NCBI RefSeq assembly: GCF_000934745.1
Contig: NZ_JYNO01000004.1
Span: 124,001-188,000 of the forward strand
DNA from: Desulfonatronum thioautotrophicum
Lineage (GTDB): Bacteria; Desulfobacterota; Desulfovibrionia; Desulfovibrionales; Desulfonatronaceae
Reading direction: 5' to 3'
Length of the DNA stretch: 64,000 bases
A model generated the notes under the pieces. It had not been told where the DNA came from. It saw only the letters and a list, made by a program, of their open reading frames with translations, and did no database searches. The translations under genes were made by a program, and so were the position numbers. Shown here piece after piece: positions 37,152 through 45,547 of the stretch (the stretch's first letter is position 1; every line of letters starts with the position of its first letter).

Positions 37152-37964
37152 TCAATCCGCTGTACGCATCCTCTTCCCCATCTCGGCCACCAGCATGGAA
37201 AGCGGAAACGTTATGGCCAGGTAAATGGCCGCCACGGTGAACCAGACCTCAAAGACCATGAATGTGTCCGAAGAGACGATATTGCCGCGCTGGGTCAACT
37301 CGTAGATGGCGATGGTGCTGGCCAGGGATGAGTCCTTGATCAGTGTGACGCCTACCCCGGCAAGGGGCGGCAGGATCCGCCGGAGGGCCTGAGGGATGAT
37401 CACCCGGCGATAGGTGTCCTGCCGGGACAGCCCTAGGCTATAGGCGGCCTCCCATTGACCCTTGTGGATGGAGACAATGCCGGCGCGAAAAATTTCCGAA
37501 GCATAGGCACCTTCGAACAAGGACAAGGCCAATACTGCCGAGCCGAAAGCATCCAGGCCAAAGACCGGCCCGATGACGTAGTAGATGAAAAAAATCTGGG
37601 TCAGGAGCGGGGTGTTGCGAATGAATTCCACGTAGCCCTTGGCCACCAGTCGGGCGGTGAACGAGTCGGACAGGCGGAAAATGGCTGCTGTCAGGCCAAA
37701 AACCAAGGCCAGGACCAGACTCAAGCCGGAAATCTTGAAGGTCACGATCAGCCCTTGGAGCAAGGGGCCGAGGACCCAGCCGTCTTCGGTAAACTGGATC
37801 AGGTAGCGGGGCATCCGGTACCATTTCCAGTGATAGCCCGTGCCCTGCTCTCCGCTGGTAATGAACCAAGCCACGGCCCCCAGGAGCAGGCCGTAGAGCA
37901 GAAAGTCCCGGTAGTGTGCCACCAGGAACCGGGTAAACGACGTCGTGGTTGCTCGGGAATTCAT
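37152..37964 (-). CDS. Polar amino-acid ABC permease, first subunit
   Basis: This 270-residue HisQ/GlnP-family permease has VEFIRNTPLLTQIFFIYYVIG near 110-130 and an EAA loop, HKGQWEAAYSLGLSRQDTYRRV. It opens the transporter cluster: permease, ATPase, binding protein, permease. The arrangement, with the two permease genes at the outer ends, is uncommon. A 144-bp gap separates it from the ATPase gene. Confidence 0.9.
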   Translation of the reverse strand: MNSRATTTSFTRFLVAHYRDFLLYGLLLGAVAWFITSGEQGTGYHWKWYRMPRYLIQFTEDGWVLGPLLQGLIVTFKISGLSLVLALVFGLTAAIFRLSDSFTARLVAKGYVEFIRNTPLLTQIFFIYYVIGPVFGLDAFGSAVLALSLFEGAYASEIFRAGIVSIHKGQWEAAYSLGLSRQDTYRRVIIPQALRRILPPLAGVGVTLIKDSSLASTIAIYELTQRGNIVSSDTFMVFEVWFTVAAIYLAITFPLSMLVAEMGKRMRTAD

Positions 37965-38477
37965 GGTAAAAATCCCTGAGACGGTTCAACGCCTTGCCGC
38001 TGAAAGCAGCAAGTGACAGAGTCGGGATACGGAGATCGTGCAGTGAGGATGCGCGGTGGGACGGATGAGATGCGGAGCGGAGGCAGCGGTAGGCAACCGA
38101 AAGAGCCAGTGGGCTGAGGCGGGGAACAGCCTCCGGGACCGAAGAATACCTGAGAGAGTGTACGCAACCGCAAAGGGCAAAAGAGACCGGATAACCGGAT
38201 CAGACGGGCGTGATCAAGCATGACAGGTATGTGGTATGTCCGAGAAAGCTGCTTGTCAAACCGGAATTGAAGAAAAAGCTGGATAATTCCAGGATTCATC
38301 CAGCACAAGTTGACGATTATGGAAAGCGGAGGCGCCTTTTCAGGCGTCTTGCCTCTGGAAGGGGTGTTGCAGACTTGTCAGAGAAAAAGCAGGGTAGCGG
38401 AGTGCGCGACACAGGCATATTTGCTGACGGAAATCTGCTCGTTAGGCCTCGCCGGGGACAAGACGCCTGAATAAGGG
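37965..38477. other. 513-bp gap of unknown content
   Basis: No convincing gene lies here. The stretch is the leader side of the - strand amino-acid transporter and the downstream side of the HU-like gene. Its right part holds a perfect 12-bp inverted repeat, TCAGGCGTCTTG at 38340-38351 and CAAGACGCCTGA at 38459-38470, 107 bp apart. Base composition of the left 250 bp is purine-rich on the + strand and structured-looking, but it matches no RNA family that I recognise. Confidence 0.5.
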
Positions 38478-38819
38478 CTAGACGGCCTTGTTCAGCGCCG
38501 CTTCGGGAGTGAAGACGACCTTCTTGGTTCCGCCTTCGGTAACTGTTGTGAATTCTCCGAAACCGTCCAGGTGCGCTTTGGAGCCATTTGCCAAAGTGGT
38601 TCCAATGACGGCCTTCATGGCGTCATAGACCATGTATGCATCCTCTTCCGTTGTCAGCTTGTCCGGAAAGGCGGCCTGCAGGCTACGAACCATTGTCTTG
38701 GTGAAGCCCTCGGGCAATCCATGGACTCGCTCACGTAAGACATCCAAATCCGGCGGGGTGATCTTGCACTGGCCGTCTGCCTCAGACAAACAGACATCGG
38801 GGTAGTCAAAATTGGTCAT
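38478..38819 (-). CDS. HU-like protein with a reduced DNA-binding region
   Basis: This 113-residue protein starts at an ATG after an AAGGAG-type site. The C-terminal half resembles HU/IHF: a helical stretch with AAFPDKLTTEEDAYMVYDAM, then GSKAHLDGFGEFTTV and finally VVFTPEAALNKAV, equivalent to the HU strands around GFGTF and the closing F.PG..L. The long beta-arm with its basic DNA-contact residues is largely missing, and the first 35 residues are not HU-like. It may be a structural or regulatory relative rather than a nucleoid protein. Confidence 0.6.
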   Translation of the reverse strand: MTNFDYPDVCLSEADGQCKITPPDLDVLRERVHGLPEGFTKTMVRSLQAAFPDKLTTEEDAYMVYDAMKAVIGTTLANGSKAHLDGFGEFTTVTEGGTKKVVFTPEAALNKAV

Positions 38820-38986
38820 GACTTTCTCCTTGTTTAGTGGTGACTGCAGGGTTGTTAAAAAGAACTATTCACAAGAAGCTAGCCTTTTTGACGAAGTTGT
38901 CAAATCCTTTTTCCATAGTCGGAATTGCGCTTTGGAAGAACAATTCCCCCAAGGGAGTTGTGCTGCGCATCACGCCGTTTCAGTAC

Positions 38987-39622
38987 TCATGGTTCAGACA
39001 TGGGAGTGCCGGAGGAAGAGAGCAGTAAACGGATTTGTTCCCAAAGCATCTCTCGGCCTTGGCGGGTTTTGGCGGAAAAAAGGAGAGGACGGGATTCCGG
39101 TCCGAGCAGGTTTGTCCAGGCGAGTTTGGTCGCGGCGATTTCACGCTGGGTGCATTTGTCCGCCTTGGTCAGCACGGGCAGGAGAGGCAGGCTCTGTTCC
39201 AGGGCCATGGCCGCCATTTCTCGATCTGGGAGCTGAGGTGGCAAGCGGCTGTCCAAAATCAGGATCAAGCCGGCAAGGCTTTTATTGCTGGTGAAAAAGC
39301 GCCGCATCAAATTGCCCCAGGCATTGCGCTCGCTTTTGGAACGCTTGGCATAGCCGTAACCAGGCAGGTCCACCAGGTAGAAGTGATCCGGGTGGACCAG
39401 GTAATAGTTTAAGCTCCGGGTCTTGCCGGGAACCGAGCTGGTCTTGGCCAGGCTCTTGCGGTTGGCCAGGCAGTTCAGCATGGAAGATTTGCCGACATTG
39501 GACCGTCCGGCCAGGGCGACCTGCGGAACGTTGATCTGCTCCATCTGTTCCAGAGTATAGATGGTTTTTTCCAGGCTGAGGGAGGCCGGATGTGGGCTTT
39601 GGAAATCGTCAGGACTTGTCAT
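38987..39622 (-). CDS. engB: Ribosome biogenesis GTPase EngB (YihA/YsxC)
   Basis: This 211-residue GTPase has the expected length and all G motifs: G1 GRSNVGKSS, G3 DLPGYGYA, G4 TKAD, G5 SAK. The PGKTR turn after G1 is also typical. EngB aids assembly of the large ribosomal subunit. The ATG at 39622 has AGGA upstream. An extension to 39679 would add a non-homologous leader. It is divergent from a lipoprotein gene with 109 bp between starts. Confidence 0.95.
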   Translation of the reverse strand: MTSPDDFQSPHPASLSLEKTIYTLEQMEQINVPQVALAGRSNVGKSSMLNCLANRKSLAKTSSVPGKTRSLNYYLVHPDHFYLVDLPGYGYAKRSKSERNAWGNLMRRFFTSNKSLAGLILILDSRLPPQLPDREMAAMALEQSLPLLPVLTKADKCTQREIAATKLAWTNLLGPESRPLLFSAKTRQGREMLWEQIRLLLSSSGTPMSEP

Positions 39623-39731
39623 TGGAGGATTCCTGTACCATGATGCAAGGTTGTGGTGGGTGGCGAAAGAGGAGCCCATCGCACCCGCCTCCCCCTACCC
39701 GTGGACGATTAACACTGCAAGGAGAAACGCC

Positions 39732-40511
39732 GTGAAGCCGATCATCGTGATGGCCCTTGGAGTCCTGCTGGGCGCCTGCGCACCGCAAACCGCTGATCAG
39801 ACCTGGATGTTCGCCGACCATGCCCCGAAACCGATGCTCCATGAGGTGGAGGTCACCGTGGCCATCGCTTTGGACCCGGTTATGGAGTATGCTGATGTTT
39901 GCCGGCAACTGGCCACGGTATCCAGGGAGCAGGGTGTTGAAGATCTGTTACACACTATTGTCGGACAAGCTCCGGTTCTGCGTCCGGCAGGGGGGCTTTT
40001 GGCGGAAAATTTGGCAGAGCCTCAGGAGCAGGTCAGTCCGGAAGATGGGGGGATGGTGGCATTTTCCGCTGATGCTGCGGGTGAGGCTTGTGATCCATGG
40101 TTGGACCCGGTGACCGGAATGGTCAGCCAGCGATCTCTTTTTGAGGCCCAATTGGTTCCCGAGCCTCGGTTCGGCGGGGTGATCGACGCCTTGCAGGATA
40201 ATAAGACCATGGGCGGGATGCTCTCCCGGGCATACGTCACCCTTTGGGGTGATCCGGTGGGAAGCGAACCGGTTCCGGTTGTGATCGTTCAGCAGTCCAG
40301 GGGGCTGGATCAAGGCCGTGGGCAAGGCTTGGTGCAGGTTGTCGGCTCCGGGTTGATCACCCAGCTTGCGGATTCTTTCGGCCAGGTGCGTATTCTGGAG
40401 TCAACTCGGGAAATTTTTCCCGGAGATCTGTTTTTTCAGCTTCAGGTGCGATCCTCCGTGCGACCCATGGTCGGAGATCTGCTGCCCCTGGCTCCTGATG
40501 GTGACGAATAG
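39732..40511 (+). CDS. Predicted lipoprotein, unknown function
   Basis: A GTG start at 39732 with GGAG upstream gives 259 residues. The N-terminus [16 protein letters not shown] is a short signal ending in a lipobox with Cys16 as the lipidation site. The mature protein is mixed alpha/beta without transmembrane helices and ends in a FPGDLFFQLQVR segment. I recognise no domain. An ATG further upstream at 39561 has no signal peptide and overlaps engB, so I reject it. Lgt, which lipidates such proteins, is encoded 750 bp away. Confidence 0.72.
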   Translation: MKPIIVMALGVLLGACAPQTADQTWMFADHAPKPMLHEVEVTVAIALDPVMEYADVCRQLATVSREQGVEDLLHTIVGQAPVLRPAGGLLAENLAEPQEQVSPEDGGMVAFSADAAGEACDPWLDPVTGMVSQRSLFEAQLVPEPRFGGVIDALQDNKTMGGMLSRAYVTLWGDPVGSEPVPVVIVQQSRGLDQGRGQGLVQVVGSGLITQLADSFGQVRILESTREIFPGDLFFQLQVRSSVRPMVGDLLPLAPDGDE

Positions 40512-40637
40512 TTTACGGAACTGATCGGCACAGTGCCGGCCGGTCCGTGGGAATGCCGCTTAGCGGCCGGCACTGTTCCAGACAGCGGGTACTCGCAATA
40601 TATTTGGCGGCCACGTGTTCGACAGACTGCCAGGCTG

Positions 40638-41144
40638 TTATCCGGTCTGGGCTTTGATCCTTTCGTCGCGGGCCTTTTCCCGGTTCTTCTCGGCCAGGCG
40701 CATCTCTCGGCGGACCTTGGCTTCCTCGTACCGGCGCACTTCGTCCGGGGTGTCCGGACGATAGGGGCGGGCCGGAGTGGGGCGGCCCTTCTTGTCCAAG
40801 GCCACGAAGGTCAGATAGGCCGAGGCGGTATGCCGGATTTCTCCGGTCAGCAGGTTCTCGGCCTCCACCCGAACACCGACCTCGATGGACGTCCTGCCCA
40901 CAAAGTTGACCCCGGCCTTGAGCATCAGCAAGTCACCGACATACGCGGGGTGATGGAAGTCCAGCCGATCAATGGATGCGGTGACGGCGTTGCCCCGAAC
41001 ATGACGAATGGCCACGATACCCGCGGCGGTGTCGATATGCTTCATGATGATCCCGCCATGGATGCTGCCGTAGGGATTGGCGTCCTGGGGCAGCATTTGG
41101 ACGGCCATGGTCAGGGTTGATTCCGAGGGGCAAGTGCTGTGCAT
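40638..41144 (-). CDS. Hotdog acyl-CoA thioesterase (YciA/BFIT-like)
   Basis: The ATG at 41144 with GGAG upstream gives 168 residues. MLPQDANPYGSIHGGIIMKHIDTAAGIVA (split around residues 17-45) is the hotdog helix region of the YciA/acyl-CoA hydrolase family, followed by VGDLLMLKAGVNFVGRTSIEVGVRV. The last 45 residues are a highly charged helix rich in Arg, Glu and Lys, beyond the catalytic domain. It hydrolyses acyl-CoAs of unknown chain length. Divergent from lgt. Confidence 0.9.
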   Translation of the reverse strand: MHSTCPSESTLTMAVQMLPQDANPYGSIHGGIIMKHIDTAAGIVAIRHVRGNAVTASIDRLDFHHPAYVGDLLMLKAGVNFVGRTSIEVGVRVEAENLLTGEIRHTASAYLTFVALDKKGRPTPARPYRPDTPDEVRRYEEAKVRREMRLAEKNREKARDERIKAQTG

Positions 41145-41267
41145 GGTGACTCCATGATGTGGGTAAGGGGAGCTGGTGAAGCGGACTGAGGTTTGTTTTG
41201 GTTGAATCTCGGTGACGTGCTTGTTGCGATTTTGCGTTGAATCTTTCATCCAAAAAGGGTGTCTTTC

Positions 41268-42116
41268 GTGTACCATCCACAGATTGATCCCGTGGCGTTC
41301 GCCATCGGGCCGCTTGAGGTCCGCTGGTACGGCCTGATGTACCTGGTCGGCTTCCTGGCAGCCTGGCTACTGGGTCATTTGCGAGCCAAGCGGCCTGGTT
41401 CGGGGTGGAATCCACAGGAGCTTCCGGATCTGATTACCTATTGCGCCCTGGGGGTTCTTCTCGGTGCGCGGCTAGGATACGTGCTGTTCTACGACTTCGC
41501 AACATTCATTGACTATCCCCTGGAAATTCTCAAGATTTGGAAGGGGGGGATGTCCTTTCACGGCGGTCTGCTGGGCGTGATGCTGGCCATTTGGCTCTAT
41601 GCCCTGCGCAGTCGGCGTGGTTTTTTCCAGGTTGCCGATTTTGTCGCGCCGCTGGCCCCCATCGGAATCTGCGCCGGGCGCATCGGCAACTTCATCAATG
41701 GCGAACTGTGGGGGCGAACCACGGACGTGCCCTGGGCCATGATTTTCGCCGACCCGAACGCGGGATTTGTTCCCCGGCATCCCTCCCAGCTTTACCAGGC
41801 CTTCCTGGAGGGGCTGGTGCTGTTCATTGTGCTTTGGTCCTTTTCTTCCAAGCCCCGGCCCACCATGGCGGTGTCCGGGATGTTCGCCTTGCTCTACGGT
41901 GTTTTTCGCTTCAGTGTGGAGTTTTTTCGCGAACCGGATGCTCACCTGGGGTTTGTCGCCTTCCAGTGGATGAGCATGGGGCAGGTTCTGTCCTTGCCGA
42001 TGGTCGCGGTGGGTGCGCTGTTGCTGTGGTTGGCCGGGAGGCGAAACGTGAAAAAAACAAGGGTTAGAAGCCAAGATATCGGGTTCAGGAGAAAGGAGAG
42101 AGAAAACGAGGATTGA
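41268..42116 (+). CDS. lgt: Prolipoprotein diacylglyceryl transferase
   Basis: This 282-residue membrane enzyme transfers diacylglycerol to the lipobox Cys of prolipoproteins. The key motif [14 protein letters not shown] (near 138-151), the opening [17 protein letters not shown] and the [12 protein letters not shown] segment are clear. I chose the GTG at 41268 because AAAAAGGG lies eight bases upstream; a GTG at 41259 overlaps that site. The C-terminal 25 residues are charged and extra. A terminator hairpin follows at 42161. Confidence 0.95.
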   Translation: MYHPQIDPVAFAIGPLEVRWYGLMYLVGFLAAWLLGHLRAKRPGSGWNPQELPDLITYCALGVLLGARLGYVLFYDFATFIDYPLEILKIWKGGMSFHGGLLGVMLAIWLYALRSRRGFFQVADFVAPLAPIGICAGRIGNFINGELWGRTTDVPWAMIFADPNAGFVPRHPSQLYQAFLEGLVLFIVLWSFSSKPRPTMAVSGMFALLYGVFRFSVEFFREPDAHLGFVAFQWMSMGQVLSLPMVAVGALLLWLAGRRNVKKTRVRSQDIGFRRKERENED

Positions 42117-42160
42117 GAGGCGAAGTGAAGTGATCAGGGCCGCCAGGCGTTTCCATCGTG

Positions 42161-42200
42161 CACATGCCGCAACAGGTTGCGGCATGTGTACGTTTTTTTT
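42161..42200 (+). terminator. Intrinsic terminator after lgt
   Basis: CACATGCCGCAAC pairs with GTTGCGGCATGTG as a perfect 13-bp stem, followed by eight Ts at 42193-42200. It ends the lgt transcript and lies between lgt and the convergent argJ. Confidence 0.92.
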
Positions 42201-42224
42201 GGTTCTGAGAGGAAAAGAGGCGGT

Positions 42225-43406
42225 TCAGGTCCGGTATTTCGCGTTGATCCGAATGTACTCCTCGGTCAGGTCCGAGGCCAAAAGCGTGGAGTGACCGGGG
42301 CCGTTGCCCAGGGTGATTTCCAACTGGATGTCCTGGCGGCGCAAGGCCGCGGCCAGAAGACTGTCCCAGTCCATGGGGACCGGCGCTCCGTATTGAAAGA
42401 TGGTTTGTCCGGCCAGGGCAACATCCACCTGATTGGGGTCGAATTCGGCCCCACTGCGGCCCAGGGCGGCCACGATCCGGCCCCAGTTTGGATCCTGGCC
42501 GTACATTGCGGTCTTGACCAGCGGGGAATGGCCCACTGCCCGGGCGGCCAGATCGGCCTGGCGATCGTCTTTGGCCCCGTGCACCCGAATATGGATCACC
42601 TTGGTCCCGCCCTCGGCATCCTGAACAATCAATCCGGCCAATTCGCCGCAGATCTGGTTCAGATTCGTGGCCAATGCAGCCAGATCGTCCTCGGCCAGAT
42701 CTTGCCCGGCCATGCCGTTTGCCAGGGCCAGCACGCAATCGTTGGTGCTGGTGTCGCCGTCCACGGTGATCCGGTTGAAACTGTGGTCAACAGCGGCGGA
42801 CACCGCACTTCGCCACCACTTCTGGCCCACTTTCGCGTCGCAGATCACGAAGCCGAGCATGGTGGCCATGTTCGGACAGATCATGCCTGCCCCTTTGGCC
42901 ATGCCCAGAATCCGGATCTCACCGGACTCCAGCTTCAGGGTGCGCCAGGCCAGCTTGGGGAAGCTGTCCGTGGTCATGATCGCCCGGGCTGCATCCAGGG
43001 CCGTGGCTGACCCCAGGGATTCCCGCAGGAGAAACAGGGCTTTTTTCCAGCGATCTAGGTTGATCCGGTCACCGATCACACCGGTGGAGGCGGGCAGGAT
43101 GTCTTCGGGAAAAAGGCCGATGGCCTTGGCAGTCATGTCCAGGGTCTCCCGGCAGTCGGCCAGTCCCGGCGCCCCGGTGCAGGCATTGGCCTGTCCGGCG
43201 TTGACAACCATGGCCCGGACAGGACGATCCGCGGTCAGCATTTCCTTGACCACCAGTACCGGCGCGGCCTGAAATAGGTTGCGGGTCAATGCGGCAGCCC
43301 AGACGCAAGGGGTTTCGCTGCGGATCACGGTCAGATCGTTGCGCTGAGGATATTTAAAGCCGGCGGCGGCCACGGCGAACTCAAAGCCTTGGGGGACGGG
43401 TATCAT
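42225..43406 (-). CDS. argJ: Glutamate N-acetyltransferase / amino-acid acetyltransferase ArgJ
   Basis: This 393-residue protein starts at an ATG with GGAG upstream. The autoprocessing and nucleophile site sits in KGAGMICPNMATMLGFV (Thr after NMA, near 188). Further landmarks are FNRITVDGDTSTND and the GRDPNWGR-like YGQDPNWGRI. ArgJ transfers acetyl from N-acetylornithine to glutamate in the cyclic arginine pathway. Internal cleavage before the Thr gives alpha and beta subunits. It is the last gene of a long - strand run that begins with the M1 peptidase. Confidence 0.95.
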   Translation of the reverse strand: MIPVPQGFEFAVAAAGFKYPQRNDLTVIRSETPCVWAAALTRNLFQAAPVLVVKEMLTADRPVRAMVVNAGQANACTGAPGLADCRETLDMTAKAIGLFPEDILPASTGVIGDRINLDRWKKALFLLRESLGSATALDAARAIMTTDSFPKLAWRTLKLESGEIRILGMAKGAGMICPNMATMLGFVICDAKVGQKWWRSAVSAAVDHSFNRITVDGDTSTNDCVLALANGMAGQDLAEDDLAALATNLNQICGELAGLIVQDAEGGTKVIHIRVHGAKDDRQADLAARAVGHSPLVKTAMYGQDPNWGRIVAALGRSGAEFDPNQVDVALAGQTIFQYGAPVPMDWDSLLAAALRRQDIQLEITLGNGPGHSTLLASDLTEEYIRINAKYRT

Positions 43407-43458
43407 GAAATTCTCCATGGACGAGGGTTGGTGCAATCAGGGGTGAAAAAGGAGTGGT

Positions 43459-45360
43459 TCACTTTTTTTTGATCACTTCACAGCTTTGGGCATCCAGGCT
43501 CGGATGAACTTTCGGAGGAACGTTCGAAGGATCCTGGGGAGGCTTCAAGGGGATGTACACGTCAAACCGGGCGCCGCAGCCGACCTGGGAACGGACCTTG
43601 ATCTCCCCGCCGTGGTCCTGGACCAGCTTGAAGCTGATGGCAAGGCCCAGTCCGGTGCCTTTGGGCTTGGTGCTGAAAAACGGATGAAAAAGGCGCTTGA
43701 CCACTTCCGGAGACATGCCTGGCCCGGTATCCTGGACCGAGACCTGGATCGTGTCTGGTCCATGTGCCGTGGAAATGGTCACCTTTCCACCTTCGGACAT
43801 GGCCTCCACGGCGTTTTTCGCAAGGTTGATCAATACCTGTTTGATGTGGTTGGGATCCACAAGACAGACCGGCAACCCTGAATCCAATTCCAATCGGAAT
43901 TGCACGTTTTGAGATTCGCATTGCTCCTGGAATATTTCAGCGACGTTCCGGACCACTTCGTTGATCTGTGTCGTGCTATGTTGCGGCCGGGGCGGACGGG
44001 TAAAATCCCGGACATCGACAAGCAGTTTTTCAAGGCGTTTGGCTTCGCTCACGACAATATCCAGTTTTTCTCGGCGAGAGTCGTCTTTGGGCAGACTGCG
44101 GAGCACCTGCTGGGCAAAGCCGGCCATCAGCAGCAAGGGATTCTTGATTTCATGGGACAGGTGCGCCGCTGCCTCTCCAATGGCGGCAAAGCGTTCGGAA
44201 ATCATGAGTTTTTCCTGAGTCTCCAGAAGCCGCTCCATGCTCTGGCGGACCTTGTCCCGCTCCTGACGCAAGCTTGTTTCCGAGCGTTGCAAGTGCTGGG
44301 TTTTTTTCTCCACCTCCTTTTTCAAGGTCTCGGACCAGCGCAGGGCAATGAACAAGAATCCGGCGAAAGCGGTCGTGACAACGACAAAAAAGAGTCCGAT
44401 GATCAACCACTGGCGAATGACAACCGGCTGTATCAGCCCGAAAACTTCCGTATCCGGCGCAGCCAGGCCCACGGACCAGGTGTGCGCGGGCTGCCCGTTT
44501 TCTCGGCTGAGAATGACCGGACTGAAGGCGAACAGTTTCCGCATTTCCCGAATGACCTCCCCGTGCCAGCCGGAAATGTACCAGTCGGTCCCTTCCTCCC
44601 CTCGGAGCAGCCTGTGGCGAACCAGGTCGTTGATGCGCTGGTAGGAGATGGCCGGGTTGCGGGCTTGCCGGATGGTAATGGAATCCTGGCCATCGAAATC
44701 CTCCTCGACATGATACATGAAATAGGCGTTGTGATCGATGACCCAGGCGTATCCGGTCTTGCCGGAACGGACCCCTTCAGCGGATTTTCTGGCAATGGCC
44801 TGAGCATCCAAAATAAACAGGTAGCCGTCTTTGGCATCAGGGTGGTTGGAATCAGGGGGAAAGGTGAGGGTCATGGTCATTATCCAGTGCCCCTGCAGTG
44901 AACCTGTTTCCAGGAACTGGGTTCGGCTGAGAACGGATTGGGTGGTGCTCTCCAAACCGGTTGGCGGCAGGGTGTCCAGAGGGGGCGAAATACCCAGTTC
45001 CGCCAGTGTGGTCCAGCCCTGGGAGGTGTAGACGTCCACGCTTGCTTCAGGCGTGTTGCGATAGGTACCGACGCCCAGGACACCCCTGTTTTTCAAGAAT
45101 CTGTATGTCTCCTGGATGGATGCGTGATTTTGCGGATCGTGTCCTTGCTGGCGGCTGAAGTTGACCAGGGCAGCATCCAGCAGAGCAAAGTCTTCGGCGA
45201 CATTCCGGGCGATTTTTCGTGCCAGAACCAACTGCTGCGCATTGAACTGCCCGGAGACGATCCGCTCCAGCTCTTTATTCGCCCAGGAAGCCAGGCCGAA
45301 GATGGTCCCGGAGAGCAGCAGGAGAGCGGCGATAACAGCCGTAATCAGGCGTTTTTGCAT
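43459..45360 (-). CDS. Membrane sensor histidine kinase with Cache-like periplasmic domain
   Basis: This 633-residue protein has helices at about 5-25 and 318-341 enclosing a periplasmic domain of roughly 290 residues with Cache-like features. A coiled-coil linker is followed by a HisKA region with the phosphorylated His403 in LSHEIKNPL and an ATPase with NLAKNAVEAM, DTGPGM and TGLGLAIS boxes. The ATG at 45360 has GGGAA nearby; an upstream start at 45402 adds 14 polar residues. It follows a sigma-54 response regulator and probably shares it with the hybrid kinase upstream. Confidence 0.9.
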   Translation of the reverse strand: MQKRLITAVIAALLLLSGTIFGLASWANKELERIVSGQFNAQQLVLARKIARNVAEDFALLDAALVNFSRQQGHDPQNHASIQETYRFLKNRGVLGVGTYRNTPEASVDVYTSQGWTTLAELGISPPLDTLPPTGLESTTQSVLSRTQFLETGSLQGHWIMTMTLTFPPDSNHPDAKDGYLFILDAQAIARKSAEGVRSGKTGYAWVIDHNAYFMYHVEEDFDGQDSITIRQARNPAISYQRINDLVRHRLLRGEEGTDWYISGWHGEVIREMRKLFAFSPVILSRENGQPAHTWSVGLAAPDTEVFGLIQPVVIRQWLIIGLFFVVVTTAFAGFLFIALRWSETLKKEVEKKTQHLQRSETSLRQERDKVRQSMERLLETQEKLMISERFAAIGEAAAHLSHEIKNPLLLMAGFAQQVLRSLPKDDSRREKLDIVVSEAKRLEKLLVDVRDFTRPPRPQHSTTQINEVVRNVAEIFQEQCESQNVQFRLELDSGLPVCLVDPNHIKQVLINLAKNAVEAMSEGGKVTISTAHGPDTIQVSVQDTGPGMSPEVVKRLFHPFFSTKPKGTGLGLAISFKLVQDHGGEIKVRSQVGCGARFDVYIPLKPPQDPSNVPPKVHPSLDAQSCEVIKKK

Positions 45361-45547
45361 GGAAGTTCCCGAACTGGAATCAGAATTTAAAAACTTTAGC
45401 ACGGCCCATGTGCAAAAGAAAGCAGCTTCCAGGGTTGATCCTGTTCAACAAGAGGAATCAAGCCCGGTCCCTGGGAAAGCGGCGTTCCGTTGGGGGTTGG
45501 CCCAATTTTCCCGTGTGGTTGGGACGTGGCCGATACGATTTCTCCAG

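Noticed and set aside
38210-38470. Small open frame in the 513-bp gap
   Set aside because: Composition and lack of a ribosome-binding site suggest chance, though the gap itself is kept as unexplained.
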